Origin: Platynereis dumerilii
Taxonomy: Eukaryota; Annelida; Polychaeta; Phyllodocida; Nereididae
Direction: 5' to 3'
Assembly (NCBI GenBank): GCA_026936325.1
Contig: JAPTHN010000012.1
Location: forward strand, 35,660,537-35,724,536
DNA length: 64,000 nt
Positions 10,562 to 23,009 of this stretch are shown here, one piece after another (within the stretch, counting starts at the first letter, position 1; each line of letters begins with the position of its first letter). Made by a program: the position numbers and the translations under genes. A model generated the notes under the pieces. That model had not been told where the DNA came from. It made no database searches and saw nothing but the letters and a program-made list of their open reading frames with translations.

Positions 10562-13500
10562 GGGGGGGGAAGGTGCGTCGAGACGCTGGATCCTAGAAGG
10601 CGGGAAGACGGTCGAAGGCAGTCAGTTCAACGTTAAAATACTTCGTAGGGACAGATACGGCTTGTATCACTCGTATCAACGTCTAAAAGTACGTATTAAC
10701 GTCTGAGAAATGTGTCGACAAATTACGTAGTTTCGTAACGTTGGGTCCGATGTGGAGTGGAGGTTTAATGCTTCGTTAGACCAACATTAGATCTACCTCA
10801 ATGTCCGGGAGGGATAGCTGTCATTTAAGTGGCTCAATAAAACATAATTGGCAAGACATACAACTCTGATAAAAATTTTTACATAAAAGTTTGTATTGAC
10901 ACAGAAAGGTCCCCCAAGTGTTTTATATATTCTCATGAGCCAAGGAGATGTACTGAGCCCACATTTACTTCTGAACTAATTCAGGTCACGTAAGGGTTTG
11001 TTTAGGTCTTGTAAGAAACTTTTAAAATCTTCCACTTCACAAGGTTTGAAACGTAAGAACATGCAATGCAGCAATGGTTCACTTTGAAGTTTAAACATGG
11101 ATTTGAAGTTTGAAAAAAAAAGAATTTGGTCCCTTTACGGTGTAAATTAAAGCAGCGATTTTGAGCAACTTGTGCAGACAGCACCCATTTGTACATTGTT
11201 ATCACTGTAAAAGAAAAGAAATGTTGAATTTACTGACAAATGTCTGCATTTTTGCATTTTTGAGTGCAAATTTTATGCTGTTAAAATTACAGCTAAATGT
11301 TGGAAGACACACTTATGGAATGTTACCTCAAAGATACACTTCATTAAAACCATGAATTACTTTATCCATTAATTCCACTGAATATTTTTAATATAGTAAA
11401 TCACAAAAGTCAATCCGAACAAATTCATGATTTTTGTACAATATTTCGGCTTTATTCAGCCATCCTCAGGTATGAAATGACAATGTTAAAGGAAATGACA
11501 AACAACAAACAACATGAAAACTGTGGGAAACATAGACAATGAAAACAGTTACCTGAATAACACAAACTCTTTTGAGGCTTTAAGGCCATGATTGAGGGTG
11601 GGTGTTTGCCTTCTAATGGCCAGTGCTTCTTTAAAAAGCAATAGAGACCAATGTCTTGCAGCGTCAATTATTTTAATGTTGGCAAAAATTACACTCATCT
11701 CTATAATGAACAACCTGTTAGTCTATACAGTGTAATTTTATATTGTACAAAAATCATGAATTTGTTCGGATTGCCTTTTGTGATTTACATGAATTACTTG
11801 TCTTTAACATGTTGTAAAGGTGTGAACAACAAACAGACAGACAGTCCAAGTAGATCTAACAGAAACAGTGTTTTGCTCTGTATTTACATTAAGTTGGCAA
11901 CCCAAAGTACTTGAATACGGCTGTTTAACAAATTCAACAACTGTTTTCTTACATCTACATTTATAGCGTACAAATATATTTTCTGTAGAGGTCTAGAGAG
12001 CAGAGGGTCTTCATAATTGAGATATCATTAAAAACCCACCGATGCAATGTGGTGTACGGAAGTCATATCATAATTTACTATGCTTCAAATATTATTTTTC
12101 TGAACTAAAATCATTTTTACATGGGCAATCTACCCGCAGATTGAGAAATCTAGTGGCCATTCTACAGCTATTGCTGGTGTCTTTCAAGGGTCAATATGTT
12201 GGCTGACATTGACAGATTGCCTAGATTGTGTCCCTGGAGCAGTTTGCTCACTGCCCTTGATTGACAATTTGCTTGGCCAATCACTGCCATTGCCACCTGG
12301 TGAGCTTACATACAAGTGTAGTATACATCGCTTCCAATCACTATCAATGAGGTTCTTAAAACACCAACATATAATCCCTATACCATTATGGCCTACTCTC
12401 AATCATAAATATGGAACACAACTGAATTTTACTAATGAGAAACTGACAACTTTGTGACAACATCTGCTTGAGCAAATTTCGAGAAACATAGTAATTTTGT
12501 TTTTGAACAGTAGATCATTTTGGGGAGGGGGGGGGGGTTCTTGAAGGAAGGTTTGTTTGCCACTTGACACTGAAGAAAAAGTTCCTTCAGCTCATGAAAA
12601 TGAAAGGAAAAGTTTCTTTCCATCAGATTCTGTAGCTGGAGTACCACAATGTTTGTTACTCCTATGTCAGGGAAAAAAAAGTTTGTTAGCATTTCGCGTG
12701 GGAAAAAAATTTGTTCCTCTGGTAAAAAGGATAAAACCTATCCAGGGGCAATAGTTTGGTTGTCGATGAATGATAAATATTTTTAACATCCCACTCTTTC
12801 GGTAAACCTAAATCAACTAGTTTTATGCAGGATTGAAATATAATTTTCCCTTCTAACAGTTACAAATGCCTGCCACATGTCCTTTATCAATTTGTGAAGA
12901 TCAAACTGGTCTAAATTTTACCCTCAACAAGTCTAAATTTTACCGTCTTCATCCAGTAGAGCAACAGATTCGAGTCTTACACTGACAAAGAAATAAATAA
13001 GATCTCACAAAAGTTACAAATGCCTGTCACATCAACTTATGCATACATCCATTTGTCTATTCAACCAGTGATTTCTGTTACAAGTTGCTCCAAAAATCAA
13101 TGACCTCTTCATGTTTAATTTATTGCCATCGTTTCCTCCTGACCCAAATTGAACTCTTGCATGGGGTCCTTTTCCGGGGTGAATGATTGATGACAGAAGC
13201 ATTCCCAGCAGCCAAAATATCCCAGTATTGTTCTTATCAAAATCAGAGGTCAATGACCTACAAATAAAACTAACAAGCAAGGATGGATTGATGATTTGGG
13301 CTTTACGTACTGGATTTATAGGCTTAATAATTTTTGGTGGGGGGTAATTCTTAACACAGTGATTCTGGATTTAGAAGCGAATATTTGAGGATGTCGCAAT
13401 ATTAAATAATTTCCCATTGAGGAAAACTTCAGCCTCCCCCCTGTTGCGTATACGATAGTCACTCCCTTACAAGAAATTTCCATCTAAGACCACTTCATAG

Positions 13501-14799
13501 CTGTAGGCATGGAGGTGGTCTGACAGATTGACAATGGATAGGAAATAGGGTTCATGCTTCCCATCTTTATGGTTTATATATAGTATATACCATAAAAGCA
13601 GAAAACTGCCTGACAGAATGAATAGGAAATTGGGTTGTGATTAATAATCTACCTGATTCTTGGCACAATAGAGACCCCAGAAAGGGTCAGTCCTCTTCCA
13701 AACACAATGTCCTGATGAAATCTCCAGCCCACAGCTGATCCCTTTAGTATATAATGCAGGTCATCACTTGGAAAAGTGCCTTTTTTCTTGATCCACAGGA
13801 TTTATATTCATATAATAAACTGCACCAGAGCCTTTTCTGTCGCTCTTGTGTCGGAGTACATGTATATCCCACATTAACAGGTCTATTGCATGCTGTGTCT
13901 CCACACTTAAACTACCAACCATCAGTGCAATTTGAGCGACATATCACCGCATTATCGCAATGTAACAGAATTATCCCATGGTTACTGTGGGGGTGCATAA
14001 AAAATTACTAAAGAACTTTTTTTCTTACTGCTTACTGTTCTATAAATCAGATAAACACTTTGTTTTTTCCAATACAAAAACTTTAGAAGTTCAGTTGTGT
14101 GGAAAACTTGTAATTCCAGTCTCAGAGTTGACCGTCTCAAAAGACTTGCAACCTCTGTCAGGAACGATCAGCACAACTGGAACTAAGTGACACAGAAAGG
14201 CAACAGGTCGCCAAGGAAGACAATAAGACTTATGGGAAATGACAGAGAAGGCTGGAAGACAATACCAGATGTGTTCTCTCTTTCAAGGACAGAAATTGTC
14301 TCTTGTGAAGGGAGAAGATATCAAAGAATAGACCTCCCGAAAGCAATTTATCTTCATCTTTGGTGTGTCTCCTCTCAGTTATTACCATCATATAAAAATG
14401 TGCCTTGAAATTTATTAAGTTTTGTCTAATAATCGTAAAAGTTGAAGGTTGATGTCCTTCTTTTTTCTCCTTTACTCTATTCAATCCGGTGACGTATCCT
14501 TACAGACTTATAAATCCTTCCTGAATAATTATGGTGTTCGATTTAGAATATGGGAGCAAAAAATGGTCATGAAAAAGAACTTCTGCTTTCAATGAAAGTA
14601 TGTCGTTAGTAATTTTGTATTATTTTTTCTCACAAAAAAAAGCAATATTTAAAATGTTGCATTAATCCCTATAATAGAAAATACCAAAACTCCTATTACC
14701 ATTAAGTTTGATTCTAGTCTTGTTGTCACTTTCTGACATACAGCGTAAAGAGTCAGTCCGTAGCTGTGACTGAAACCTTTGTTTAAATCACATAACTGT

Positions 14800-15575
14800 G
14801 TCCTTCTGGTTGACCGATGCTTGTTGCCTGGCTGTCTTTGACCTCCAGTCTGAACTTCCTTGTCACATGGGTCCACTTAAGCTGATAATCTCTGACAGGG
14901 TTCATTGACCTGTTGTGCTGGTCAACCATCAAGGGGACTGGATAAAAAGAGTAGAGTGACAATAGAGGTCCTTGCAGAACAACAGATTTGAGCTGTATGT
15001 AGGCACATGTATCCATTAATGAGGGTGACCATGGGCGTCATTTTGCGGGGGACAGGAGGGACAAGTCCTCCCCCCCACATATTTAACCCTGGGGGATATA
15101 ATATGAAATGTTCCCCCCACTTTTTGGTGAAAGCTAAAGGTCTTGTGGTAATGGCCATTGGAGTAATTTTGGTAGGGAGCAATTCTGAGAGACATGTAAT
15201 GCACCTTTCTGCTTGAACAAGTTACCATGCCATAAAAAAGTTGGAATTCTTGAATGTAAAAAATCCTGAATGACTGTTTATTCGTGGATCTGACGGTTGA
15301 TTCTGACCATGTCACCGGATATCAAATAAATAATCCCCAAATACAGTTTTTCTTCTTGCAAGATGTGTTATATTGCAGGGATTACTATATTGCCACATCT
15401 ATTGTCTCCAAGACTCCAACACAGTGTAATTGTAGTCCTTTCAGTTGACCAACCCCAGAGGTCTATCACTCAATGACCTCTGTCAGGGATTATCAGCATA
15501 AGTGGACCCATGTGACAAGAAAGGTCAGACTGGAATGGCAGGGGGTCAAGGAGAGCAGGGCAGACAAGCATGGGT
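14800..15575. repeat. unit-internal inverted repeat (~135-bp arms)
   Basis: The arm at about 14800-14935 is the reverse complement of the arm at about 15440-15575. For example GGGTCCACTTAAGCTGATAA on the left pairs with TTATCAGCATAAGTGGACCC on the right. The same arrangement recurs at about 22790-22915 with 23560-23594 (split), 45350-45485 with 46000-46135, 49625-49760 with 50275-50410, 53930-54065 with 54575-54710 and 58205-58340 with 58853-58990. The loop of about 500 bp holds GGGACAAGTCCCCCC and CACTTTTTGG. It is either the relic of a foldback transposon that became part of the unit, or a structural element of the array. Confidence 0.8.
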
Positions 15576-16125
15576 CAGGCAGGAGTTCATAGACCAGTGA
15601 TTGTGTAATAGTTCATGGCTGTGTGGTTTTGTCACATAAACAATAGTTTTAATCACAGAGCAAGAATGCATTAATGGTTATGAAATGATTAAGGTGTGGA
15701 ACCAGGTTATGTTGGGGTACAGCAGCTGCTGTATGTATACAAGTGAAAATTTATTAAAAATATAGGAATTTCAAATTTTTTAAACATTGTAATATAGAGG
15801 GTCAGGGGTGGCGGGTTTAATCCCCTAAATCCCCTCTTGACTAGCTGAAATATAAGATAAAAATATATTCGTCTTGAAGACACTGATTACCTCAAGTCTG
15901 GCAACCCCATCAGTCAGCTTGGTTGGACCATACACTGATATCTATAAGTTGCCCATTCTTCCATTACCCCTTCAATACTGGATGGTTAAGGACACCCCTG
16001 ATGGAGGTCTTGAGGCTGGCCTCATCCTTGACTCGCTCTTGAATGCCAAATCTTTGATCTTGGCAGCTTTGCCTCGGTCTCGATTGTCTTTGGGCCAGTG
16101 TTGGAGACCTCTGGACTTGCCTATA

Positions 16126-16546
16126 TTATAATAAAACTTAATGGGAGTGTGGTTCACAGCAATGAACCTCATGAATGTCAGGTCGCGGAAGAATACAACA
16201 CGAGTCCGAAGGACGAGTGTTTATTCTGCAGCAGACCTGACATGAGTGAGGTTCATTGCTGTGAACCACACTCCCATTAAGTTTTATTTATATCCCACAA
16301 TAAAAATACACCTCCAGTAAAAATAATTAATAATTTCAAGAGGCACTATTTTGTTTGAATGGCCGCAAAAAGATACCTAGCAACCACACCGACCAATCAG
16401 AGCATCAAAACATTGTGACGTCATCACTTCACTGCCGATTGTTTGCATAACAACATCAGATAATGAGATGCATGTGGTTCACAACGATGAACCACATGGT
16501 GTGAATCACATGGTTTTTTGCCAGAACTTCACTGCCTATTGTGGGA
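16126..16546. mobile_element. foldback MITE pair inserted in unit 3
   Basis: The left part (about 16131-16288) is a near-perfect palindrome: AAAACTTAATGGGAGTGTGG on one side is answered by CCACACTCCCATTAAGTTTT on the other, and the centre holds a smaller hairpin around GTCCGAAGGAC. The right part (16291-16548) is bounded by TATCCCACAATA and its complement TATTGTGGGATA. Siblings lack the whole block, which sits between GGACTTGCC and GTCCTCAAAG; TATA on each side may be the target duplication. There is no coding frame. It may be two nested elements or one with a lost end. Confidence 0.7.
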
Positions 16547-17501
16547 TATAGTCCTCAAAGCCTGCCTTGAGGCCACATTTTGATGGCCTCGGAGGCTCAT
16601 TCCTCAGTCTCAATCTCGGCCTCGGATGTCCCGGCCTCGACTACATCACCAATGGATACCGATATGGAGGACGAGTAGACCATACACGGTCTCCAAACTG
16701 TCTGATGCCAGATGCAGAGACAAGATGCATACATGAATTTTTTACTTGTTACTCAGACTTTTCATTATTATAAGGTATAGCAATCATTTAAGTGGCTCAA
16801 TATAACATAATTGACAAGACATACAACTCTGATAAAAATTTGTACGAGAACTTTTGTATTGACACTGAAAGGTCCCTCAAGTGTCTTATAGATTCTCATG
16901 AGCCAAGGAGATGTACTGAGCCCACATTTACTTTCCAACTAATTCAGGTCACGTAAGGGTTTGTTTAGGTCTTGTAAAAAACTTTTAAAATCTTCCATTT
17001 CACAAGGTTTGAAAAGTAGGAACATGCAATGCGGCAATGGTTCACTTTGAAGTTTAAACATGGATTTGAAGTTATAAAGACGAATTTGGTCCCTTAACAG
17101 TGTAAATTCAAGCAGTGATTTTGAGCAACTTGCTGCAGATTGTAAACGGTACCAATCTGTAAACTATCATGATCACTGTAAAAAACAAATCAATTTACTG
17201 TCAGATGGTGGAATTTGTGCATTTTTGAGTGCAAATTTTATGCTGTTAAAATTACAGCTAAATGTTGGAAGGCACACTTACGGAATGTTACCGTAAAGGT
17301 ATACACTTCAGTAGAACCATGAATTCCTTGTCTTTAACATGTTATAAAGGTGTGAACAACAAACAGACAGTCCACTTAGATCTAACAGAAACAGTGTGTA
17401 GCTCAAAATGTAAAAGTATATAGTTGGCACCCAAAAGCACTTCAATACAGCCGTTTAACAAATTCAACAACTGTTTTCTTACATTTACACTGTACAAATA
17501 T

Positions 17502-18339
17502 CACAGTGGGCAAAGGTGGCAGCACTGTCCATGCAAAATGTGGCTGTCTGCTTGTGTGGGGGTTCCACAAAAAAGTCACTTTTTGATTTTTTAACAAAGT
17601 GTCATCCACTGCTTGCATAGCAAATAAATAGAACTAGACCGACTTAACTTATCTAACACAGTGTACAGATTAAAATGTCATTAATAAGAAAGTAATAATC
17701 CTATTAAGCCTTCTATTTCTTCAGCCTTCTATTTACTTCAGCCGGCTGTTCCAACACATGATCTGCTTCCCTCTGGGCCAAATTTCAACGGGCTTCAAAC
17801 ATGATTCAAACCTTTCAAATGCCACAATACAATTCACTATAAGTTCTCTAAACTACTTGTGTTGACTTCTTTGCGATAGAAATTTCGGCACAAAGCATGA
17901 GGAATAATTCTATAAAATTATTGTGATCACTTCCTGTGATAGTATGTTTGCAAGATAAGCAGAACATTGAGGCCCAGTCTGTATGGGTTGCAAATGATTG
18001 TAGGTGTGATAACTATTCTATTCACTGATCCCCATGTGTGTCCTAACATTGAGGAAAATAGCACAACAACACTTAGAACACAACTTTAAGCTGAAATAAA
18101 CATAACTAAATACACAAAGCATTTGTTGTTAATGATGATGGGCTAATGCGCTTATAATCCTAAATGGTTTGCTAATCAATGTCAACTTGGTTCATAGTTG
18201 TTTTGCGTTACATAATTGATTGTTTCAGTTTTCTTCACTGAACAAGTAAAGCACTTCAAGTGACAAATCCCTATAGAACCTCCCAGGAGTTCATGTCAAA
18301 GCCTATGAATATTTATATATCCTTAGCTATGTAGGCATG
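17502..18339. mobile_element. 838-bp insertion with 6-bp target duplication
   Basis: Sibling units read GTGTACAAATATATTTTCTG. Here the sequence breaks after AAATAT (17496-17501) and resumes with AAATAT (18340-18345), a clean duplication of the target. The inserted DNA begins CACAGTGGGCAAAGG and ends ATGTAGGCATG. No convincing inverted repeats, poly(A) or coding frame were seen, so the family is unknown. A SINE, truncated LINE or unusual DNA element all remain possible. Confidence 0.65.
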
Positions 18340-20115
18340 AAATATATTTTCCGTAGAGGTCTAAAGAGCAGAGAGATTCATACGTGTAAGTGAGATATCA
18401 TTAAAAACCCGCCAATGCAATGTGATGTAAGGGAGTCATATCAAAATTTGCCATCCTTCAAATATTATTTTTCCAAACTTAAAACATCTTTACATGGGCA
18501 ATCTACCCTTAGATTGAGAAATCGAATGGCCATTCTACAGCCATTGCTGGTGTCTTTCAAGGGCCAATATGTTGGCTGACATTGACAGATTGCTCAGATT
18601 GTGTCCCTGGAGCAGTTTGCTCACTGCCCTTGATTGACAATTTGCTTGGCCAATTGCTGCCATTGCCACCTGGTGAGCTTACATACAAGTGTAGTATACA
18701 TTGGTTCCAATCACTATCAATGAGGTTCTCAAAACACCAACATAATCCCTATATTATAATGGCCTACTCTTGATCATAAATAATTATGCAACACAACTGC
18801 ATTTTACTAATTAATGAGAAACTGACAACTTTGTAACAACATCTGTTGGGCAAATTTCGAGAAACATAGCATTTTTGTTTTCATCAATTTGTAATTCAAC
18901 AAGTGATTTCTGTAAAGAAAAAAAAATGTCTAAATCAGCCCTCTTTATCCTGTAGAGCAACAGACAAAGAAATAAATACGGTCTCGTAAAAGTTACAAAT
19001 GCCTGTCACATCAACTTATGCCTACATCCATTTGTCTATTCAACCAGTGATTTCTGTGACTGGCTGCTCCAAAAATCAATGGCCTCTTCATGTTTAATTT
19101 ATCGCCATCGTTTCCTCCCGACTCAAATTGAACTCTTGCATGGGGTCCTTTTCCGGGATGATTGATTGATGACAGAAGCAGTCCCAGCAGCCAAAATATC
19201 CCAATATTATTCTTATCAAGATCATAGGTCAATGACCTACAAATAAAACCAACAAGCAAGGATGGATTGTTGATTTGGACGTTATGCAGTGGCGTCCCCT
19301 ATGCTGGATTTAGAAACGATTATTTTAAGATGTCGCTATAAATAATTTCCCATTGAGGAAAACTTCAGTCTCCCCCCTGTTGCGTATACGATAGTCACTC
19401 CCTTACAAGAAATTTCCATCTAAGACCACTTCATAGCTGTAGGCATGGGAGTGGTCTGACAGATTGACAATGAAGAGGAAATAGGGTTCATGCTTTCCAT
19501 CTTCATGGTTTATATATAGTATATACTATAAAAGCAGAAAACTGCCTGACAGAATGAATAGGAAATTGGGTCGTGATTGTTAATCTACCTGATTCTTTGC
19601 GCAATAGAGAAACCTGAAAGGGTCTGTCCTCCGCCAAACACAATGTCCTGATGAAATCTCCAGCACACAGCTGAGCCCTTTAGTGTATGGTGCTGCTCGT
19701 CAGTTGGAAAAGTGCCTTTTCTTTGATCCACAGGCATATAATTATATAGAGTATAACTCAAAATAAAGTATGACTGCCCCTTTTGGTTACCCCTGAATCA
19801 CCTCCTACCTGATTAATTTGGTATTGTGCCCCTTGCTAATTGCTATTAGATTGGTAGCTGAGAGTTCTTAGCATGAGCTAAGGTTGTTGTTAGGAGTCAA
19901 AGGTAGTTGTAAGGCGATTTGAGTTTGAGAGGAGAGAGGATGGAAAAACAGGTAAACAGAGGACTTCTGACTGAAAATGTTCTTACTTTATTTGGATTGA
20001 ACTGTATAATTGATGGATGATTTGGGCTTTATGTCCTGTATTTTTGCACTTGGTAGGCCAATTAGGACAGGGATTGTACTGTAATAAACTGCGCCAGAGA
20101 CTTTTCTGTCACTCC

Positions 20116-21727
20116 TATCTGTATCTGTATGTGTGGAGCCACAGGATTCAATACTGAATATTGTCGTGGCTTGTGCGCTTGTAGCTAAAAGAAAGGTTAA
20201 AAAAGGTTAAAAAGGGTTAAAAACAATGCATTTGCAAGAGATGCAGCTAAAACCAGCAAGTTAAAAACAAGACAAGCAACCACTTCATATTGTGAGGTCT
20301 ATGCAGGACAATTTTGCCCTGAAAGCCTCAATGTCTTCCATTGATGTCACTGTGGCAGGCAGCCCATTCCACACCGCGGTAGCAGCTGGGAAAAAATGAC
20401 TTTGGTAGTTTTTAGTTTTTATATGGGGTCTTGAGAATTTGATGTTGGCGCCCCTGGTATTTATTGATGTTTTTTGATTGAAAGGGCATAATGTAGATGG
20501 AATGGCAATTTGCCCATTAATTATTTTGTGCAACAAGATAAGCCTGCATTGTAGCCTACGGGTCTGAAGCCTATCCCACTTCAGCTGACTTACCATCTCA
20601 GACACGCTACGATCACGGCGCCAGTCGTTGTTAACGAAACGCGCTGCTCGATTTTGTACCGCTTCGAGCCGTTTTACCTGTGTGTTGTTCCTCTTGTGGG
20701 GGTCCCACACTGCAGCACAGTATTCTGCGATTGGCCTTACAAAAGTACGGTAGCTTGTTTCCTTGACGCTTCGATGGCAGGAGTGGATGTTTCTCTGTAG
20801 GAATTGCCTGGTTCTGTCCGCTTTGGTGCAGGTCTCTTCAATGTGACGATTGAAGCTTAGGCTGCTGTCGATGGTGACTCCTAGGTATTTGGCAGATGAC
20901 ACCGATTCCAATGAATAATTATGGATCTTGTAGTCCTTGACGATGGTGATCCTCGGGAGTTTACGTGTTATTCATAAAACCATGCACTTTTCCTCGGCAA
21001 ACTGCATCAGCCACTTGTCTTCCCATGCTTCCAATTTCTCCAGATCTCGCTGCAGGATATCAGCATCCTCTGGCCCATCGATGACTCTGTAGAGCATGCA
21101 GTCAGTCATCTGCAAACAATCGAGGGGTAGAGGTAAGTGAGTCGGGCAAATCATTTATATAGACCAGGAACAGCGCAGGGCCTAATACAGATCCCTGTGG
21201 GACGCCAGATGTTACAGCCGCTATGTACGATTCCTGGCCTTCAACAACAACTACTTGAGTCCTCTCTGAGAGGAAATTATTTATCCAATTAAGCCTCTGT
21301 CCATCAATTCCATAGTATTTTATATTAGCAATAAGACACTTGTGAGACACCTTGTCGAATGCTTTTGCAAAATCGAGAAGAATACAATCGATTTGCTTAC
21401 CTTGATCAAGATGTTTTGCTAGGTCGTCCACTATGATGATCAATTGGCTCTCACAGGACCTTTTCCTGCGGAAGCCATGTTGGTAGTCCGTCATGATGGT
21501 GTTGTTATCGAGGTGCTCCATTAATTTGCTGCAGACTATGTGCTCTAGTATCTTGCAGCACAAGCAGGTGAGTGATACTGGGCGATAGTTTGCCGGTTTC
21601 GATCTGTTGTTCTTTCCTGCTTTGTATAGTGGTGCCACCCTTGCGTGTTTCCAATCCTTCGGGGTCTTTCCTTGGTCCAGTGATGCTTGGAATAGGATGG
21701 TCAGTGCAGGTGCGAGTCCTGTGTTGG
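20116..21727 (-). mobile_element. 5'-truncated LINE, CR1/L2/Jockey group
   Basis: The element lies on the minus strand. Its 3' end is near 20116, where repeated ATCTGT words form the short tail (ACAGAT on the element strand). Its truncated 5' end is near 21727, inside the reverse transcriptase. It splits the unit between CTTTTCTGTCACTCCT and CCTGTGTTGGAGTACATG, with AGTCCT against ACTCCT as a possible duplicated target. No endonuclease remains. A purine-rich AGGTTAAAA triplication lies in its 3' UTR. Confidence 0.8.
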
Positions 21728-21734
21728 AGTACAT
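20285..21734 (-). pseudogene. LINE reverse transcriptase fragment, broken
   Basis: Read on the minus strand, the pieces give, in order, ANYRPVSLTC, ILLDFAKAFDKVSH with the first catalytic Asp, TSGVPQGSVLGPALF, then LFADD, the second catalytic box, near 21105. The frame then shifts around 21105-21150, continues to a stop near 20970, and runs on in the same frame from 20911 to 20285 with the thumb and C-terminal region (SSAKYLGVTIDSSLSF, IAEYCAAVWDPH, VWNGLP). It is therefore one reverse transcriptase with about one frameshift and one stop, missing its N-terminal endonuclease. It belongs to a different family from the copy at 3535. It is inactive. Confidence 0.85.
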
Positions 21735-22575
21735 GAATATCTGACGTTACTGGTCTTTTAAATTTTGTGCTTTCACATTTAAACTATCATCTATCAGTGC
21801 AATTTGAGCGACATATTGCCGCATTATCGCAATGTTACAGAATTATCCCACAGATACTGAAGGGGTGCATAAAACAATTACTAAAAAAGTCTTCTTTGCC
21901 TTACTGCTTACTGTTCTATAAATAAGGTAAACAATACAAAAACTTCAGAAGTTCAGTTGTGTGGAAAACTTGTAATTCCAGTTTAAAGAGTTGACCGTCT
22001 CAAAGGACTTGCAACCTCTGTCAGGAACGATCAGCACAACTGGAACTAAGTGACACGGAAAAGCAACAGGTCGCCAAGGAAGACAATAAGACTTATGGGA
22101 AATGACAGTGAAGGCTGGAATAAAATTCCAGATGTGTTCTCCTTTCCAATGACAGAACTTGTATCTTGTGAAGGGAGAAAATATCGATGAATACCGGCCG
22201 AAATTTATCTTAGTCTTTATTGTGTCGCTTGGCAGCCACTACAATTATATAATATTGTTTTCTTACGTCAATCTGTTTGAAATCTATAGAAGTTTTTATG
22301 TTAAAACGAAGCATGTTGTTGATGGGCTTCCTTCTTTACATTATACTGTTGATGCAGTGACATATAAATCCTTGCGGAATGTGACTTTCAAGTCATTCCT
22401 GAATTTAGTGTTCTATTTATATGATTGTGTAGCTTTCTTCTGATGTATGCATTCATGGAACTTAAATGAGAATAAACCTCTCTTGCAAATACAAAACTAA
22501 TATTTCTATCAATTCTTAGAATGACAAATGACAAAAACTCCTACTATCACAATGTTTAATATATCCCTGATGATA

Positions 22576-22707
22576 CAGTGGCACCTGCATTGTAAGACCC
22601 TCTGTTGTAAGACTGACTTGCCTTATTTGACCGCCTTCCTCCTGCGCTAAGTAGTAGGCTCTTTTTAGAGCATTACCCAGCCCGACCAGAGACCGCCGGG
22701 ACCACTG
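22576..22707. mobile_element. 132-bp mariner/pogo-type MITE
   Basis: Ends are CAGTGGCACC on the left and, complemented, CAGTGGTCCC on the right, with TA on each side (22574-22575 and 22708-22709). Sibling units read GATGATACTTAAACATAAA at this site, so the TA is the duplicated target. CAGTGG ends with a TA duplication are typical of pogo/Tigger and mariner elements. It is too short to code. Confidence 0.75.
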
Positions 22708-23009
22708 TACTTGGTCATATAAAGGGCTAGTCACTAGCTGTGACTGAAAGTTTTGTTTAAATCACATAACTCTGTGTCCTGCTGTCTGACCGATGCTTGT
22801 TTGCCTGGCTGTCTTTGACCTCCTGTCATCCCAGTCTGACCTTCCTTGTCACTTGGGTCCACTTATGCTGATAATCCCTGACAGAGGTCATTGACCTGTT
22901 GTGCTGGTCAACCATCAAGGGGACTGGATAAAAAGAGTAGAGTGACAATAGAGGTTCTTGCAGAACACCAGATTTGAGCTGTATGTAGGCACATGTATCC
23001 ATTAATGAT

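Larger units (their letters stand above)
8751..10807. mobile_element. 2.06-kb inserted element carrying promoter-like DNA
   Basis: Sibling units run ATAAGGCATAGCTAT without a break. Here the same sequence is split after GGCAT (8750) and resumes at ATAGCTGTC (10808). Outer ends read CCCTCC on the left and GGAGGG on the right, a very short inverted repeat, with AT as a possible 2-bp duplication. Subterminal DNA on both sides is rich in ACGT and TACGTA palindromes (tandem repeats on the left, looser copies at about 10640-10740). The inner half is markedly richer in CpG than the surrounding array. Subterminal repeats suggest a DNA transposon, but I see no transposase and do not assign a family. 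Confidence 0.65.
7933..15446 (+). repeat. array unit 2, enlarged
   Basis: This unit follows the standard landmark order but is 7.5 kb long, chiefly because of the insertion at 8751-10807 and of extra DNA at about 12480-12960 with G-runs and a duplicated TCTAAATTTTACC phrase. The TTTGAGGATGTCGCAATAT block near 13390 resembles the block at about 7200-7265 in unit 1, so the two share an older mobile-element piece. Frames seen within it are short and unconvincing. Confidence 0.8.
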
